DNA from: Solanum dulcamara
Taxonomy: Eukaryota > Streptophyta > Magnoliopsida > Solanales > Solanaceae
DNA length: 64,000 nucleotides
Reading direction: 5' to 3'
Assembly: GCF_947179165.1 (NCBI RefSeq)
Contig: NC_077248.1
Location: 12,055,256-12,119,255 of the forward strand
This document shows positions 32,812-43,955 of the stretch, piece after piece (position 1 is the stretch's first letter; every line of letters starts with the position of its first letter). A model generated the notes under the pieces. It was not told the origin of the DNA. It did not search any database and saw only the letters and a list, made by a program, of their open reading frames with translations. The position numbers and the translations under genes are program-made.

Positions 32812-34400
32812 TGTAACATCTCCTAAAACGTTGTATATGGTGTTTGAATTCTCGACGAAAATGATATTATTTCTATATTTTGGGCATAACTTTTCGTAAA
32901 TAGTCCAAATTATGTGATTCAAAATTCTAAATAACCCCAACGGCATTAACGAAAACTTTCATGAAGACCATATCTTAAGATTCGGAGGATACGTAGGTCA
33001 AATAAATTAATTTTTGCAAGACATGGTGTTGTGACGAAATGGAGTGTTTGTAGAAGAAAAATCATATCTCACGGTAGGATGCTCCAAATCGATTGATTCT
33101 TGAACGACATTAAATTATACTTCTATATCTATAATTCATATGAGACACCAAATCCTAATTAAGAAGTTATCTTGTTCAAACGCAGCTCCGAAAAAGGATA
33201 TTCCGTTAAAAGAAGGTTCATCTCACCAACCATGGAAAGATCTAGATCCATTTGACATCACCCATGACATCAATAGTCCTCCATTTGATATCATCGATGA
33301 GATCACAATCCTCCGTTGAATTTTTAAGATCATCCTTTTTAATTATTTTTATTTATTGTTAGGTCCCTCCTCCACACCTATAAATACCACCTTATTTTCT
33401 ATTTTATTCATCAAGCTTTCTCAAGTAACTCTTCTCTCTATACACTTCTTTATTCATTCTCAAAAATAGTTTTAGTTTTTAGTAGTGTAGAAATATTATT
33501 CTGGTGATTCTTATACTCAAGTAATACACAAAATGCTCCGACGAGGAGAAAAGGCTAGGGGTTCAAGAGTGGTCATTGAGTTCTTCAATTCGGAGTAAAG
33601 CTTCAAATTTCAGGTATGTAAGGCTATTCATAGCATTGGATTAAGTTCGTCCATGCACCCAATATTTAAATTCATCGTAATTGAGTTATAGTTGAGTTTT
33701 ACCCAAATCTTGAATTCTAAATGAATTAATTCTTCTTCTATTGAGTTACATATATTTATGCATTGAGATTATTATTATTTTTTATCTCTCATATTATTGG
33801 AATTATTGTTCATGACTACTTTCCCATGAACCCTAATTGATTTGATCTTCATGAATATTTTTACACATGTTTTGAGTAAAGATGTTGGCTTTTAATATTT
33901 ATTGACAAAGAGAGTGATTTGAATTAATACTATATATGTATTTTATTGAGTTTTGAAAGAGCAAAAGAATTGAGTTTAAATGAATTTGAGTAAATGATGT
34001 TTTGAGCAAGATGTTTTGATGAGATATAAATAATGTTTTGAATTGTAATGATTGATGAAGAGGTAATAAGATGAGTTTGATGTTTTTCCAATAAGACTAG
34101 ATGATGATGTTAATATGAGTACATATTTTTGGAGTAGTATTGAGCACCGAGTTGGGTAAGAGTTTAATTGACTCAAGCCTCAGAACTACGTAGCCAGCGT
34201 AGGATGAAGGTTATACCTCTTAAGTCCCAAAAAGAGAATTTCGATGATTGAATCCAAGATGGTGATGTCCTTTACCCTGACAAGGTATTGGATGGATGTG
34301 GCAACGACATCGCTTCATTGTATCATCATTAGCTCATAAGTGATGGTTGTCGATTAGAAAAACTCCCAACTGAGTAAGCATTGCTTATTATTATTATTTT
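32812..34400 (+). repeat. Diverged LTR of the E1 family (remnant)
   Basis: It starts TGTAACATCTCC. It carries a TATA-like CCTATAAATACC (33385-33396), the donor-like CAG|GTATGTAAGGCTA (33611-33624), a hairpin-like GCATTGGA/TCCATGC (33633-33656), the GAGCACCGAGTTGGGTAAGAG block (about 34143) and the CTCATAAGTGATGGTTGTCG block (about 34332). All are shared with the solo LTR at 36268-38740. No matching right end was found, so it is probably truncated. Confidence 0.7.
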
Positions 34401-34684
34401 TAAACTTGTATTACATATTGATGTTAAGGTTATTTTCTTTATTGAGCATATTTTTTTAAAGTGTAGAAATGATATGGATAGATTATTATCGTTCATTTAC
34501 TCGTAGCATCGTTGCTCATTGTTGGATGCTTGAAAATTAATATATTTATTCTTTGCGGGGACTCGTATTCTATTAGTAGCGATTCCAAATTTAGATACAC
34601 AGATTGTCTAAATGCTATTGAAGTATGTACAACACCTATGGGTCGTATTATTGCCACTGAGGCTATATTGCGGACTATGATGAA
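34401..34684. other. Sequence between LTR remnant and minisatellite
   Basis: No gene is visible. It may be a degraded continuation of the LTR remnant. Confidence 0.35.
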
Positions 34685-34885
34685 CCCTTAAAAGGGTTAT
34701 GTGATGCCTAAAAGGGCTATTTGATGCTTAAAAGGCTGCGATGATGCCTAAAACGACTATGTGGTGCCTAAAAATGTTATGTTGATACTTAAAAGGGTTA
34801 ACTGATGCATACAAGGCTATTTTAATGTCTAAAAGGATTGTGTTGACGTCGATAGGTCTATATTAAATGCATACAGAGCTAGATT
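34685..34885. repeat. 20-24 bp minisatellite, about ten units
   Basis: Units are of the form GATGCCTAAAAGGGCTATGT with variable length (17-24 bp) and substitutions; for example TGATGCCTAAAAGGGCTATT, then TGATGCTTAAAAGGCTGC. The array decays to the right. Confidence 0.78.
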
Positions 34886-35319
34886 GTATTCGATAGTGAT
34901 ATATAGATTTGGAACCTATCGAGCTTATGGGAGTTCGAATAGGTTGTATCGATTGTTGTTTGTATATGCCAAAATTATGAGGGGGGGATCAAATTGTTGT
35001 TTGAGTTATATGATTTGTGTAAGGAACTGTTAGGATGTATTATGATTATTTCCGACTCTTTTTCTCGAGTACATTCAATATTTAATGATATCAATTAACT
35101 CAGTTTAGGTAAATTGACTGTTGATTTAGTTATGATTTTAAGGGTTAAGATATTAACACCTAAGTACGTTATGGCTAAACTCTAACTCCCAATACTTGCA
35201 ATGCCTTTATTATCAGTTTTAGTATTTCATAGATTCAAGAGCAAGTAGGTGTATAGATTATTTTTGGTTCCCTTATCTATATTTACATTAGTACTTTATA
35301 ATACCTATTAAATTATTAT
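34886..35319. other. Intergenic sequence left of the hAT element
   Basis: No gene is visible. It includes a GGGGGGG run at 34981-34987. Confidence 0.4.
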
Positions 35320-35490
35320 TAAGCCTGTCAAATGAGCCGGAGGGCCCGGTGGCTGGCCCATTAAAGGCCCGACACTGGTAGTCGTCCATGTTTTTAACGG
35401 AGTGGGCTGGTTCGGTCCTTTTTTTGGCCTGACCTAATAAGACCGGCCCGATAAGGGACCGGTAGCCGGTCCACCGACCCAATTTAAAAA
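35320..35490 (+). other. Probable 5' end of the hAT element with GC-rich subterminal motifs
   Basis: TAAGCCTGTCAAATGAGCC resembles the TAGGGCTGTCAAA-type start of plant hAT elements. Over the next 150 bp GGCCC, GGCCCG and CCGGTCC motifs recur on both strands in an otherwise AT-rich setting, as expected of subterminal transposase-binding repeats. A matching right end was not found. Confidence 0.5.
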
Positions 35491-36262
35491 AAAATCAAAT
35501 TTGTTTTCTATAAATACCTATAACATTTAATTATTTTTTCCACCAACAATCATCTAATTCTCTCAATTCTCTCTTAAAGTGATGTCAACCTTTTATTATT
35601 TTTTGCAATTAATAACATCAAGTGGAAGTTTTCAACTTTTAAGTATTCAACATTTCATCAATTTTACGATTCTTTGTTTGATTTCGGCAATTTGGTATAA
35701 TCGTTTCTTCTCTTGCTTTTATTTAGTAAATTAATTCTAGTATATTTAAATATTTAATTTTTGTGTTTATAATTTTTGTTAGTTTAATTTGCCTAATGGA
35801 TAGATTAAAAAATATAAGTAAAAATATTAAAAATTTGTGTCCCGGTGAAGGTAGTGGTAGTAATAAAAAAAAATACTTCCGGTAGAGGTAGTACAAGTAG
35901 AAATTACTCTCGTATGCCTGAAGCACCACCTAGTAAATTTGGATAAATAGGTGTAGGTTCACATGATATGAATGAAAATGAATATCAAGAAACTTATGGT
36001 ATAGAAGAACCAAATGAATTTGAAGTAGAAATAGAACAAGATAATAATGATGATGAAGATGTTACACCAGTTAGTCCTGATGTAGATATATGTAATGCTC
36101 AATTTAGAACTGCTAATCTTCCTCCACGACCTATAAAAGAAAGAAAAGAAACTAGTTTAGTATGACATTATTTTGAACGCATAGCCGGAACAACTAAAAT
36201 TCAATGTCAAGATTGTCAATCAATTTTTGAGCATAAAATCGGGGGTAATAAAGGTGGGACGG

Positions 36263-36267
36263 GTCAC
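36263..36267. other. Target-site duplication GTCAC, left copy
   Basis: This equals 38741-38745 exactly and flanks the solo LTR. The interrupted codons read through as ...GTG-H | L-T-R-H..., which confirms the insertion point inside the BED finger. Confidence 0.92.
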
Positions 36268-38740
36268 TGTAACACCCCTCAAAAAATTTCCCTAAGATTC
36301 GGACCCTTCTTGTGTACGGGTAGGGTCGGACTCGAGTATTGAGGAGCGTATGCATGAGTTAAGGTGAGTCCATGAGTAATTGAAGAGTGTTGGAGGTGAT
36401 GCGGGGTCACAAAGGACCCCTAGGACCAAGCTAAGTCCAAAAGATTCGTCGTAGCTAAGTTTTAGGATGAGTTCATATAAGGGGTCAACTTCTAACGACT
36501 CTATCTTTTGAAATATGACGATCTGGGTGGCCCACGACCTATTAAATTAAAGGTCATCGAGTCTTCTTTCCAACGCCACCAAGAATGAAATTTTTGGAGT
36601 TCGGAGTCAAAGTATATGATGATCCTAAGATGAACTAGCACAACAGAGATTTTCAAGCCTGGGTTGCAATTGCTGAAAAACTGGGCTTGGCGCCGCAGTG
36701 GCGCGATGCGCCACTATCGCACCAAGAATGTGCCTCAGTATTTTGGTCCCTGGCGCGATGCGCCACTAAAAGTTAGGCAGGGTTTTTCAAGCCTAATTTT
36801 CAGAATCCAGAAAATATGGCCTTGGCACTGTAAGGGCGCGACGCGCCACTATCGCGCTAGAAACATGCCTCAGTAGTTTGGTCTCTGGTGCGGCACGCCA
36901 CTACGAGGTGTGCCGGTTTTAGGCGTAATTAGCCTGGCGCTGCAATGGCGCGACGCGCCACTATCGCGCCAGGAGCATTTTTGCCTATTTTTTAGAACTT
37001 TTGAGAAGGGGCAATTTGGGAATTATCCCAAATTATATATGTATCATCCTTGAATATTTTGGGGACATATTTTCAGCCCCCACTCTCTCTCTAGAAAATC
37101 CCTAGAAGCCTCTCTCTCCCTCTTCTTCTTCTTCTTCATATTCATCAAAGATTTGTCCCAAGAGCTTCATGATTCAAGTTGCCATTGAAGACCCAACTAC
37201 AAGGTTTCTTCAAGAATCTATTCTAAGGTATGTAAGGCTATCGTAAACATGGGTTGAGTCCACCCATGTGCCCTACTCTTGCTTTGAGGTTAAAGGTCCA
37301 TGAGAATGGAGTTTCTTGGTATGGTTTATGTTTGAATGAGTTTTGTCTCTTATAAATTTGATTTTGTTTGTGTTGATGTTGTTGAGCTAAGAGATTCCTA
37401 AACCTTCATGTTAGTGTGAGTTGATGAAGAGGACTTGATAATATGTTTTGTTGATCTCTTTAACCATGTGATTATGTTGCATAAGTCAATTTCCTTAAAT
37501 ATGTTATTCTACTTGAATTGTTGAGCTAAAGCCATAGAATTGTGATGAGTCTTGAGGAGATGTCATAAATGCTTATCTAAATGAGGCTTAATTGAGTTGA
37601 TTGGAGGATGGAATTGACGAGTGGACAAGGTCCTAAATGGGACTTGCCATTATGACTTAATTGAGTTGAAATGAGGATAGAGTTGATGAGTTGACAATGT
37701 CCCACATGAAACTAGCCGTGAGGGCTTGTTTGAGATGATTGGAGGGAGCCTTATAAGCATAGAGTCATGGGAGGAGTATCGAGCACCGAGGCGGGCGAGA
37801 GTATAGTTCGTACTTGAACCCCAGAAACTACGCCGCCAACGTAGGTAGGGATGGAACCGTTAAAGTCGGATGCTTCCCATGGGATCGAATTGTTAAAGTC
37901 GAATGTTTCCCATTTATTTGTCCTGAAATGATAGTACTTGACTAATCAATGGAATCCATGATTAGGGAGGCGTTCATGCCCTGGTAAGGTATGGACAGAC
38001 GTGGCAACGACGTCTGATTGTTGTACTATCACTGGCTCATAAGTGATGGTTGTCGGATAAGAGAAACTCCCATTTAGGTCTTGATAGTACTCCGAGTCAG
38101 TTGAGTTGAGTGGCATGAGATTTGGTCCGGTCTAAATCACTTCTAATTAGACTTAGGGCACTTGAGCGAGTTGTTATGTATATATATATGAGTTGAGATC
38201 CTGATTTGATATTGATGCTTTCTTGATGTTTGTTTCCTCCGGCCATTTTACATACTCGTACATTCCATGTACTGACGCTATTTGGCCTGCATCATTTTAT
38301 GATGCAGCGACAGGTACTAGAGATCATCAACCGGCGCTCCGTTGAAGGTCCACATACACTCCCAGCTAGTTGGTGAGTCCTCCTAGTTTCCGGAGGATGT
38401 TGAGCTTCCTTGTATAGTTTTGTTGTTGTTGTTTCCTTTGTCCTGATTGTTGGTAGCCATGGACTTGTCATTGACACCTTTTAGACTTTGATAGAGGCTT
38501 CATAGACTAGAGCGTGGGAAGGTTGGACTGCTATTTTTGAGAAGTCCTATTATACTTGTTTTATTGAGTTGAGAAATGTTTGGCCTTCGGCCCCATGTCG
38601 TGAATAGTATGTTACGATTGAACCCTTCGTTGAGTGAATGTGATTGAATGATCGTGTGACTGAATCAGGTGGTTCGCTCGAGGGTCAGAAATGGCTTTCG
38701 AGTGCCGGTCATGTCTAGGGTACCCTCCCGGGGCGTGACA
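36268..38740 (+). repeat. Solo LTR of the E1 family (2473 bp)
   Basis: It starts TGTAACACCCC and ends GGGGCGTGACA, with GTCAC on both sides. Its right end is the inverse of the E1 LTR start (TGTCACACCCCGGGAGGG). There is no internal region, so it formed by recombination between the two LTRs of an inserted element. From left to right it has a conserved block (about 36480-36630), CpG-rich palindromic repeats (36688-36985), an AT-rich TATA-like stretch (about 37028-37045), a donor motif CTAAG|GTATGTAAGGCT (37223-37239) and a hairpin (37247-37269). Confidence 0.94.
36688..36985. repeat. CpG-rich palindromic repeats in the solo LTR
   Basis: Three or more copies of the kind GGCGCGACGCGCCACTATCG, each with inner self-complementarity (GGCGCGA...TCGCGCC), are spaced by about 85-130 bp. 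GC content is far above the surroundings. Confidence 0.85.
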
Positions 38741-40640
38741 GTCACTTGACTAGACATCTAGATAATTTTCATACTGGTTTGAGAGAATGAATAAGGTTGC
38801 TACTGGGCCATTTCAAGGTAGATTAAACCCATAGACCGAAACATTAATGGGGACGTATAATAAAATGAGGGACCATGAAGAGATAGCGAAAATAATAGTT
38901 GTGTGTTATCTACCTTTTTAATTTGCTTCTTTTGATACTTTATTCATTATATACAATCAATTTATAATCCCATATTTAACGATATTGCTAGAAGTAATTG
39001 TAGATCAGATATTTTTAGACTTCATGGACAATATACATATTGTTTGTGGTGGTTATTAACAAATCTTTCATGTAGAGTTTCACTTACTTTTTATCTTGGT
39101 CATGCTATAAATAAAATGATTATTTAATTATTACTTTTCATTGGATAGATAGTGATTTTATCATGCAAAAATATATTTTAGCATTTCAATATGATGAAGT
39201 CCGAAAACATAATATATAATTTATTTTTGATTCTATATCAATGGTTGCAAAATATTATGGTCTTCAACACAGTTTTATGTATTTCTTTTGATAATGCATC
39301 TAACAACACCGTTGCTATTAATTCTTTGAAAATTGAGCTTCCCCCCCTCCTTTAGAAGATATTTTTAATATTAGATGTGCTTGTCATATATATAATTTAA
39401 TTGTAAAAGATGGACTTTATTTTTTTGAACTAACAATTGAAAAAATTAGGCATACAGTTGGTTTTATTCAAGAAAATAATAGAAAGTTAGACTTAAAGAA
39501 TTTCAAATAAAATGCGAGGGAAATAATCTTAGACCAAGATTAATGCCCGAAGAAATTGAGACTAGGTGAAATTCTACTTATGATTTTTTAAAGAATTGCA
39601 ATATTTATAAAGGCCCTATAACTACAACTTTTAATCAATATGCATATAAATTTCTCGAAGTCATGTTGGAAGAATCTCATTGGACTAAAATTGATAATGT
39701 TGTTATGTTTTTTTTAAAAATTTATTTGGCTACTATTGAATTTTCTGGTGCTTAATATCATACTATTTCTAATATTTTAGTTTATTTAGCCAAAATTTTT
39801 GAATTGCTTATGAAATATAAAAAGAAAGATTATTACAAAGAAGTTGTTGCTGGAATGATAGAAAAGTTTAAAACATATTTTTTTCTATTCCTCCTATTTA
39901 TTCAATTGGTGCTATGTTAAATCCGTATATGAAATTTAGCACTATGTCTGAATGTGTTCGGCTTATGTATAATTATATAGAATTTGAAAAAGATGAAGAA
40001 CCTAGTACGTTTAAGGCGCTGAGTGATATAAATAATCATATTCAAATATTTTATAATCATTATATTGATTTACTTGATAATGTTACCCTTAGTAATATTG
40101 TTCCTCTATCTCGTCCTTTTGATGAGCCATCATCTTCTAAAAGACAGACACGTTGTATGCCTTTCCATGGTGTTTTTAATTTATCTATTTGGAATAGAAT
40201 ACAGTCTACATCACAATAGAACATAAATCGAGATGAGTTTAATTATTATTTGAGACATGTTTCAGAGACCTATGATGAAAATAGTGTCACTACACTGGAA
40301 TGATGGAAGAACAATTAAAAACAATATTCAATACTATCAACTATGGCTAGGGATGTTCTAAATGTTCCAATGTCAACTATTGTATCGGAGATCACATTTA
40401 GTCAAGGAAGGCAGTAGATCGGAGACAATCAACACTCTTTGGGGAGCAATGCCATGAATGTTTTAGTTTGACTCAGAGATTAGATTAGATCATAGAGTTG
40501 ATATAAAGGAAGAGTAGAAGATACAGAAGAAGAAGAAGAACATGAAGAAATAATGTCAATTGGAGATCCTCTGCACAAGCTAGTCCAAATTATGGATTAG
40601 TTGATTTTGAAAATTATGAGTCAATTCTTGTTAATGTTAA

Positions 40641-40888
40641 TACAGATTAATTGGAGAAAATGATTCGAAATATGTAGAAATTATAATTTATTATATACAG
40701 CTTATTGTAAGTTTGTAACTTGTATGTTTTGAATTTTATCAATATATTAATAAAGTCAAAGACTCATTGAGTCTTTGCATTTCTTATTTTTTTCCTATAA
40801 ATTTTGTATGATTCAATTAAATAATTTTTTTTACTTTACATAATCATATATTAAAAATTAAATTTGTAGTCACTATAAGATTTCAATA
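40641..40888. other. AT-rich sequence after the hAT coding region
   Basis: Likely hAT 3' flank. It contains a perfect hairpin AAAGACTCATTGAGTCTTT near 40757-40775. No GC-rich right-end motifs were found. Confidence 0.4.
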
Positions 40889-41127
40889 TAATGTAAGTAT
40901 ATTATTATAATAGATAGTATATTGTGAGTATATTTGTTATACTTTATAAGTATATATAATATATAATGTAAGTATATTATTATTATAGATAGTATATTGT
41001 GAGTATATTAGATATACATTGTAAGTATATATAATATAATGTAAGTTTATTATTATAATAGCTAGTAAATTGTAAGTATATTTGTTATACATTGTAAGTA
41101 TATAAATATATAATGTAAGTATATTAT
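40889..41127. repeat. ~74-bp AT-rich tandem repeat, three-plus copies
   Basis: TAATGTAAGTATATTATTAT-type units start at 40889, 40964, 41037 and 41111 (periods 75, 73, 74). The fourth copy is cut by the E3 LTR at 41128. Confidence 0.88.
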
Positions 41128-43924
41128 TGTCACGACCCAACCCACAGGCCGTGCGGACACCTATTCTAACACCTAGATATGAGAACCCTTACAAAAATAC
41201 ATACGGAAGTTTTACAAAAAAGCCATTCATAGCCAAAAAGAGTCATGAATACACCATAAATTAAATTTTTAAAACTCCAAGATTTATTAAAAGAACCACT
41301 TAACACCCCCAAGGATACTAGTGTAAACAGGTACAAGAGCATCTAAAAGTACAATTTTTATAAATGATAACACGACAGCTCCCACCGTAAGGAAGGAAGA
41401 GTAGAAGCTGTTGGAGACTTATCTTCGTCTTCACCTATGAAATATCACTGACCCTACAACCAGACTATGTCAAGTGGCATAGCAAGACTAGTATCAGTAC
41501 AAACAACACACACTCGTAGGAATCATCGGTCAACCCGATACCCACTGCATAATATAAAGAAATCAACAAGAAGAAATCATGCTCTTAAGGAAATACTCTG
41601 CCAAACCTTTATGCACCAACTCTTACCATTTTCATTAACCTCATTAAAGTCGTTCAAGCCTAACTCTCATACCTTCTAGTTGGTCCACTGCCAACTCTAA
41701 TACAGATCAAGGCCTAGCCCTTCTATCACATCGAGGAGTTTCTAAACTACAGCCCACCACTAACTCTGTCTTACCAGTCTACTACCTTAGCTATAACACC
41801 AACACCTGGCCCTAGAGTAATTATCATCTTACTTGAAAGAGGGAAACATTTAGGTGGACTAAGGCTCACCTTCTAACCGTACTGGCCCATTGTGGCGGCA
41901 CCTATCCCGCTCTGTCAGCCTCGCCATAGCGGGATTCCTCCTACCAAAGTGGCCTATCCGGAGGAAGAAGCTCCGAATTCTCTTCAAATCCCCCATTTAA
42001 CAAATATGTCCATAGGACATTAGCAATATCTGACTTTAAGTCACTAATTTTACTTAATAATGCATCGATTATTCTCCACTTATTTATCAATGAACTCATG
42101 CCTACGATGCAAACAAGTCTAGCAACCATAATATAATTTGAACGGGCATATACATGAACACATTATCAATATACCATTTCAGAGCAATATACAGTTTCAT
42201 ATTGTAAATCTTTGATATAACAGTCAACATGGTTACACTTGGACCTTTGGTCCTTTCATATCAATATTACACAAGATGGGCATGCTCAATTATAATCGAG
42301 TCAGTTTCTGTATCATCACACATATAGTCAAGACCAATTCATAGATGATAAACATATAATGGTTCTTTCATAGAACCATACTTAAACTATATATGTGTCA
42401 GAATGGACACTCAATCCAATATATGTGTCGGAATGTGACCCCCGATCCTATATATGTATCGGAATGTGACATCTAATCTAATATCACAATCACAAGCACA
42501 ATCAAAGCCCACAATGAATAGTTCACATACTTGTACAATCAAGTAACAGGTTCATTGCATACAATTGTTTATAAATAGTCATTTCATTGGTTTCATTCTA
42601 TCTTTCCCTTCATTAACATTATTTCATCAAGCCTTTTCTATTCAAGACATCACTTTTAGTAGAGCAAACTCAAGATTATAGATTTTACTGTCTTGGAATT
42701 GTAGACCAATCACAACATATCAATCTCTCAACCACAATAATGAAATACATGGTAGACATCATAACATTACTCAAATACTATTAAGAGTCTATATATGATA
42801 TAGACTAAATCATAACCTACAGCCACAGGTAATCAAATAGGTTTATGTCAAAAGACTATCAATACTAAGTCATTCATATTCATCCTTAATTTCATGATTC
42901 ACATTACTCAAGTAATTCACAGGGAATAACCAGCAAAAACACACATAGTTATTGTATAAACACATCTCTCTATATACATCAATAGCTCATAATCTCCAAG
43001 TCTCCATATTTCGTTATAACCCAGCTATTGTCTACACTTAATATCATAAGAATCATTGGTTTTTTAAATAGTTTCAGTAAGATTAACATTCAAAGATTGG
43101 ACCTTTATCACTAGTCACATAATAATCATGACCCACAACATATATTCCCACTCTAAACAACAATTGACAATAATTTAACCATCCAGACTCTGTACCCGAA
43201 AGACTAGACATGAAATCTCCCGTCAATCTACATTATATTACGCAATAGAAATGATTTTATAACTACTCAATTGAGAAACCTAGCCTACCTAGGTGCCAAA
43301 CGGTTGTAGGAGGATTATGTCACGATCCTTGACTTCTGAAAGGAGAAACTATAGAAATCGGCCTGAAATCCATAGATTGTAGCCTTTCTCACGTTAGAAT
43401 TCCCTTTCGCCTTTCTCACCAAGTCTAGAGAGGCCTTTTGAGGAGTTTCTAGGGTAACTTTCATCTATTTTGACACTTAAGGGAAGAAGGATATAATAAC
43501 AATATGTCTCTTTTAAGTTTTGGCCCGTTGGATCCCGCTACAGCAGCCTCAATCCCACTCTGGCAGCATAATCCAGACAGTGTCCAGTCAAATGAGCATA
43601 AATTCTTACTAAAAATTTTGAATGACGCAAACTTGATTGAGTTGGAAAGAAGTCTCATAGACCTTTAATTTGATAGGTTATAGGACACCTAATTCATAAT
43701 AGGCTGAAAGATATGGTCATTTGAAGTTGATCCTAGTTTGAACTCAAGTCCAAAACTAAATTAGAAAGACACTTTCTACTCAACTTTGAGATAGGAGCAT
43801 AGTACGAACTTAATTCACAACTAATGCACTAGCATATCAAAGAATAGATCCTAGTCTTATGACGAAAGAGATTCGTATACCTTTATGATAGATATTTTTA
43901 GTAACGACAGGCTAGATTGTTACA
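41128..43924 (-). repeat. E3 LTR (2797 bp), minus orientation
   Basis: It starts TGTCACGACCCAACCC and ends CTAGATTGTTACA, i.e. TG...CA. A purine-rich stretch adjoins its right edge on the minus strand, so this is the 3' LTR of a minus-strand Ty3 element. The left flank ATTAT and right flank ATAAA do not match, which argues against a solo LTR. It contains three units of the 30-bp minisatellite (42391-42481), GC-rich motifs with GCGGGAT (41893-41936 and 43540-43590), and the conserved block near 43600-43740. The partner LTR is not in view. Confidence 0.8.
42391..42481. repeat. 30-bp minisatellite in E3 LTR, three copies
   Basis: Units of 29-31 bp of the form ATATGTGTCGGAATGTGACC + CCCGATCC; this is the inverse of the 9601-9750 unit. 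Confidence 0.85.
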
Positions 43925-43955
43925 ATAAATACCAATTTACCCCTCGTTCATACCC
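43925..43955 (-). other. E3 polypurine-like tract and start of internal region
   Basis: On the minus strand this reads GAACGAGGGGTAAATTGG... against the LTR start TGTAACAATC. It aligns with the corresponding position in E4 (GAACGAACATGGGTTTTAG). E4 then inserted at TACCC. Confidence 0.55.
43951..43955. other. Target-site duplication TACCC, left copy of E4
   Basis: Identical to 53358-53362, flanking E4. Confidence 0.92.

Larger units (their letters stand above)
35796..40640 (+). pseudogene. hAT-superfamily transposase pseudogene, interrupted by a solo LTR
   Basis: A transposase that would move hAT DNA transposons. The plausible start is ATG at 35796 (MDRLKNISKN). The acidic N-terminal segment is at 35968-36165. 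The BED zinc finger begins at 36166 (HYFERIAGTTKIQCQDC, C-x2-C) and resumes after the LTR at 38746 with LTRHLDNFH. The core shows TFHWIDSDFIMQKYILAFQY (about 39138-39200), DNASNN (about 39290) and a VRCACHIYNL-like stretch in altered form (about 39370). The RNase H-like part is at 39914-40219 (LNPYMKFSTMSECVRLMYNY). The C-terminal dimerisation domain is near 40340-40450 (ARDVLNVPMSTIVSEITFSQ, then GDNQHSLGSNAMNVLV). Many stops and frameshifts, plus the 2.5-kb insert, make it non-functional. The domain order and motifs support hAT strongly; the subfamily is not assigned. Confidence 0.87.

Noticed and set aside
32665..32946. 93-residue minus ORF
   Set aside because: Spans the junction of a MITE fragment and an LTR remnant; chance ORF.
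35312..35319. ATTATTAT as hAT target duplication matched near 41120
   Set aside because: The region is A/T-rich enough for such matches by chance, and no right-end inverted repeat was found beside the second copy.
41123..43929. E3 LTR as a solo LTR
   Set aside because: Flanks ATTAT and ATAAA do not match, and a polypurine-like stretch adjoins the right end, so an internal region once followed.
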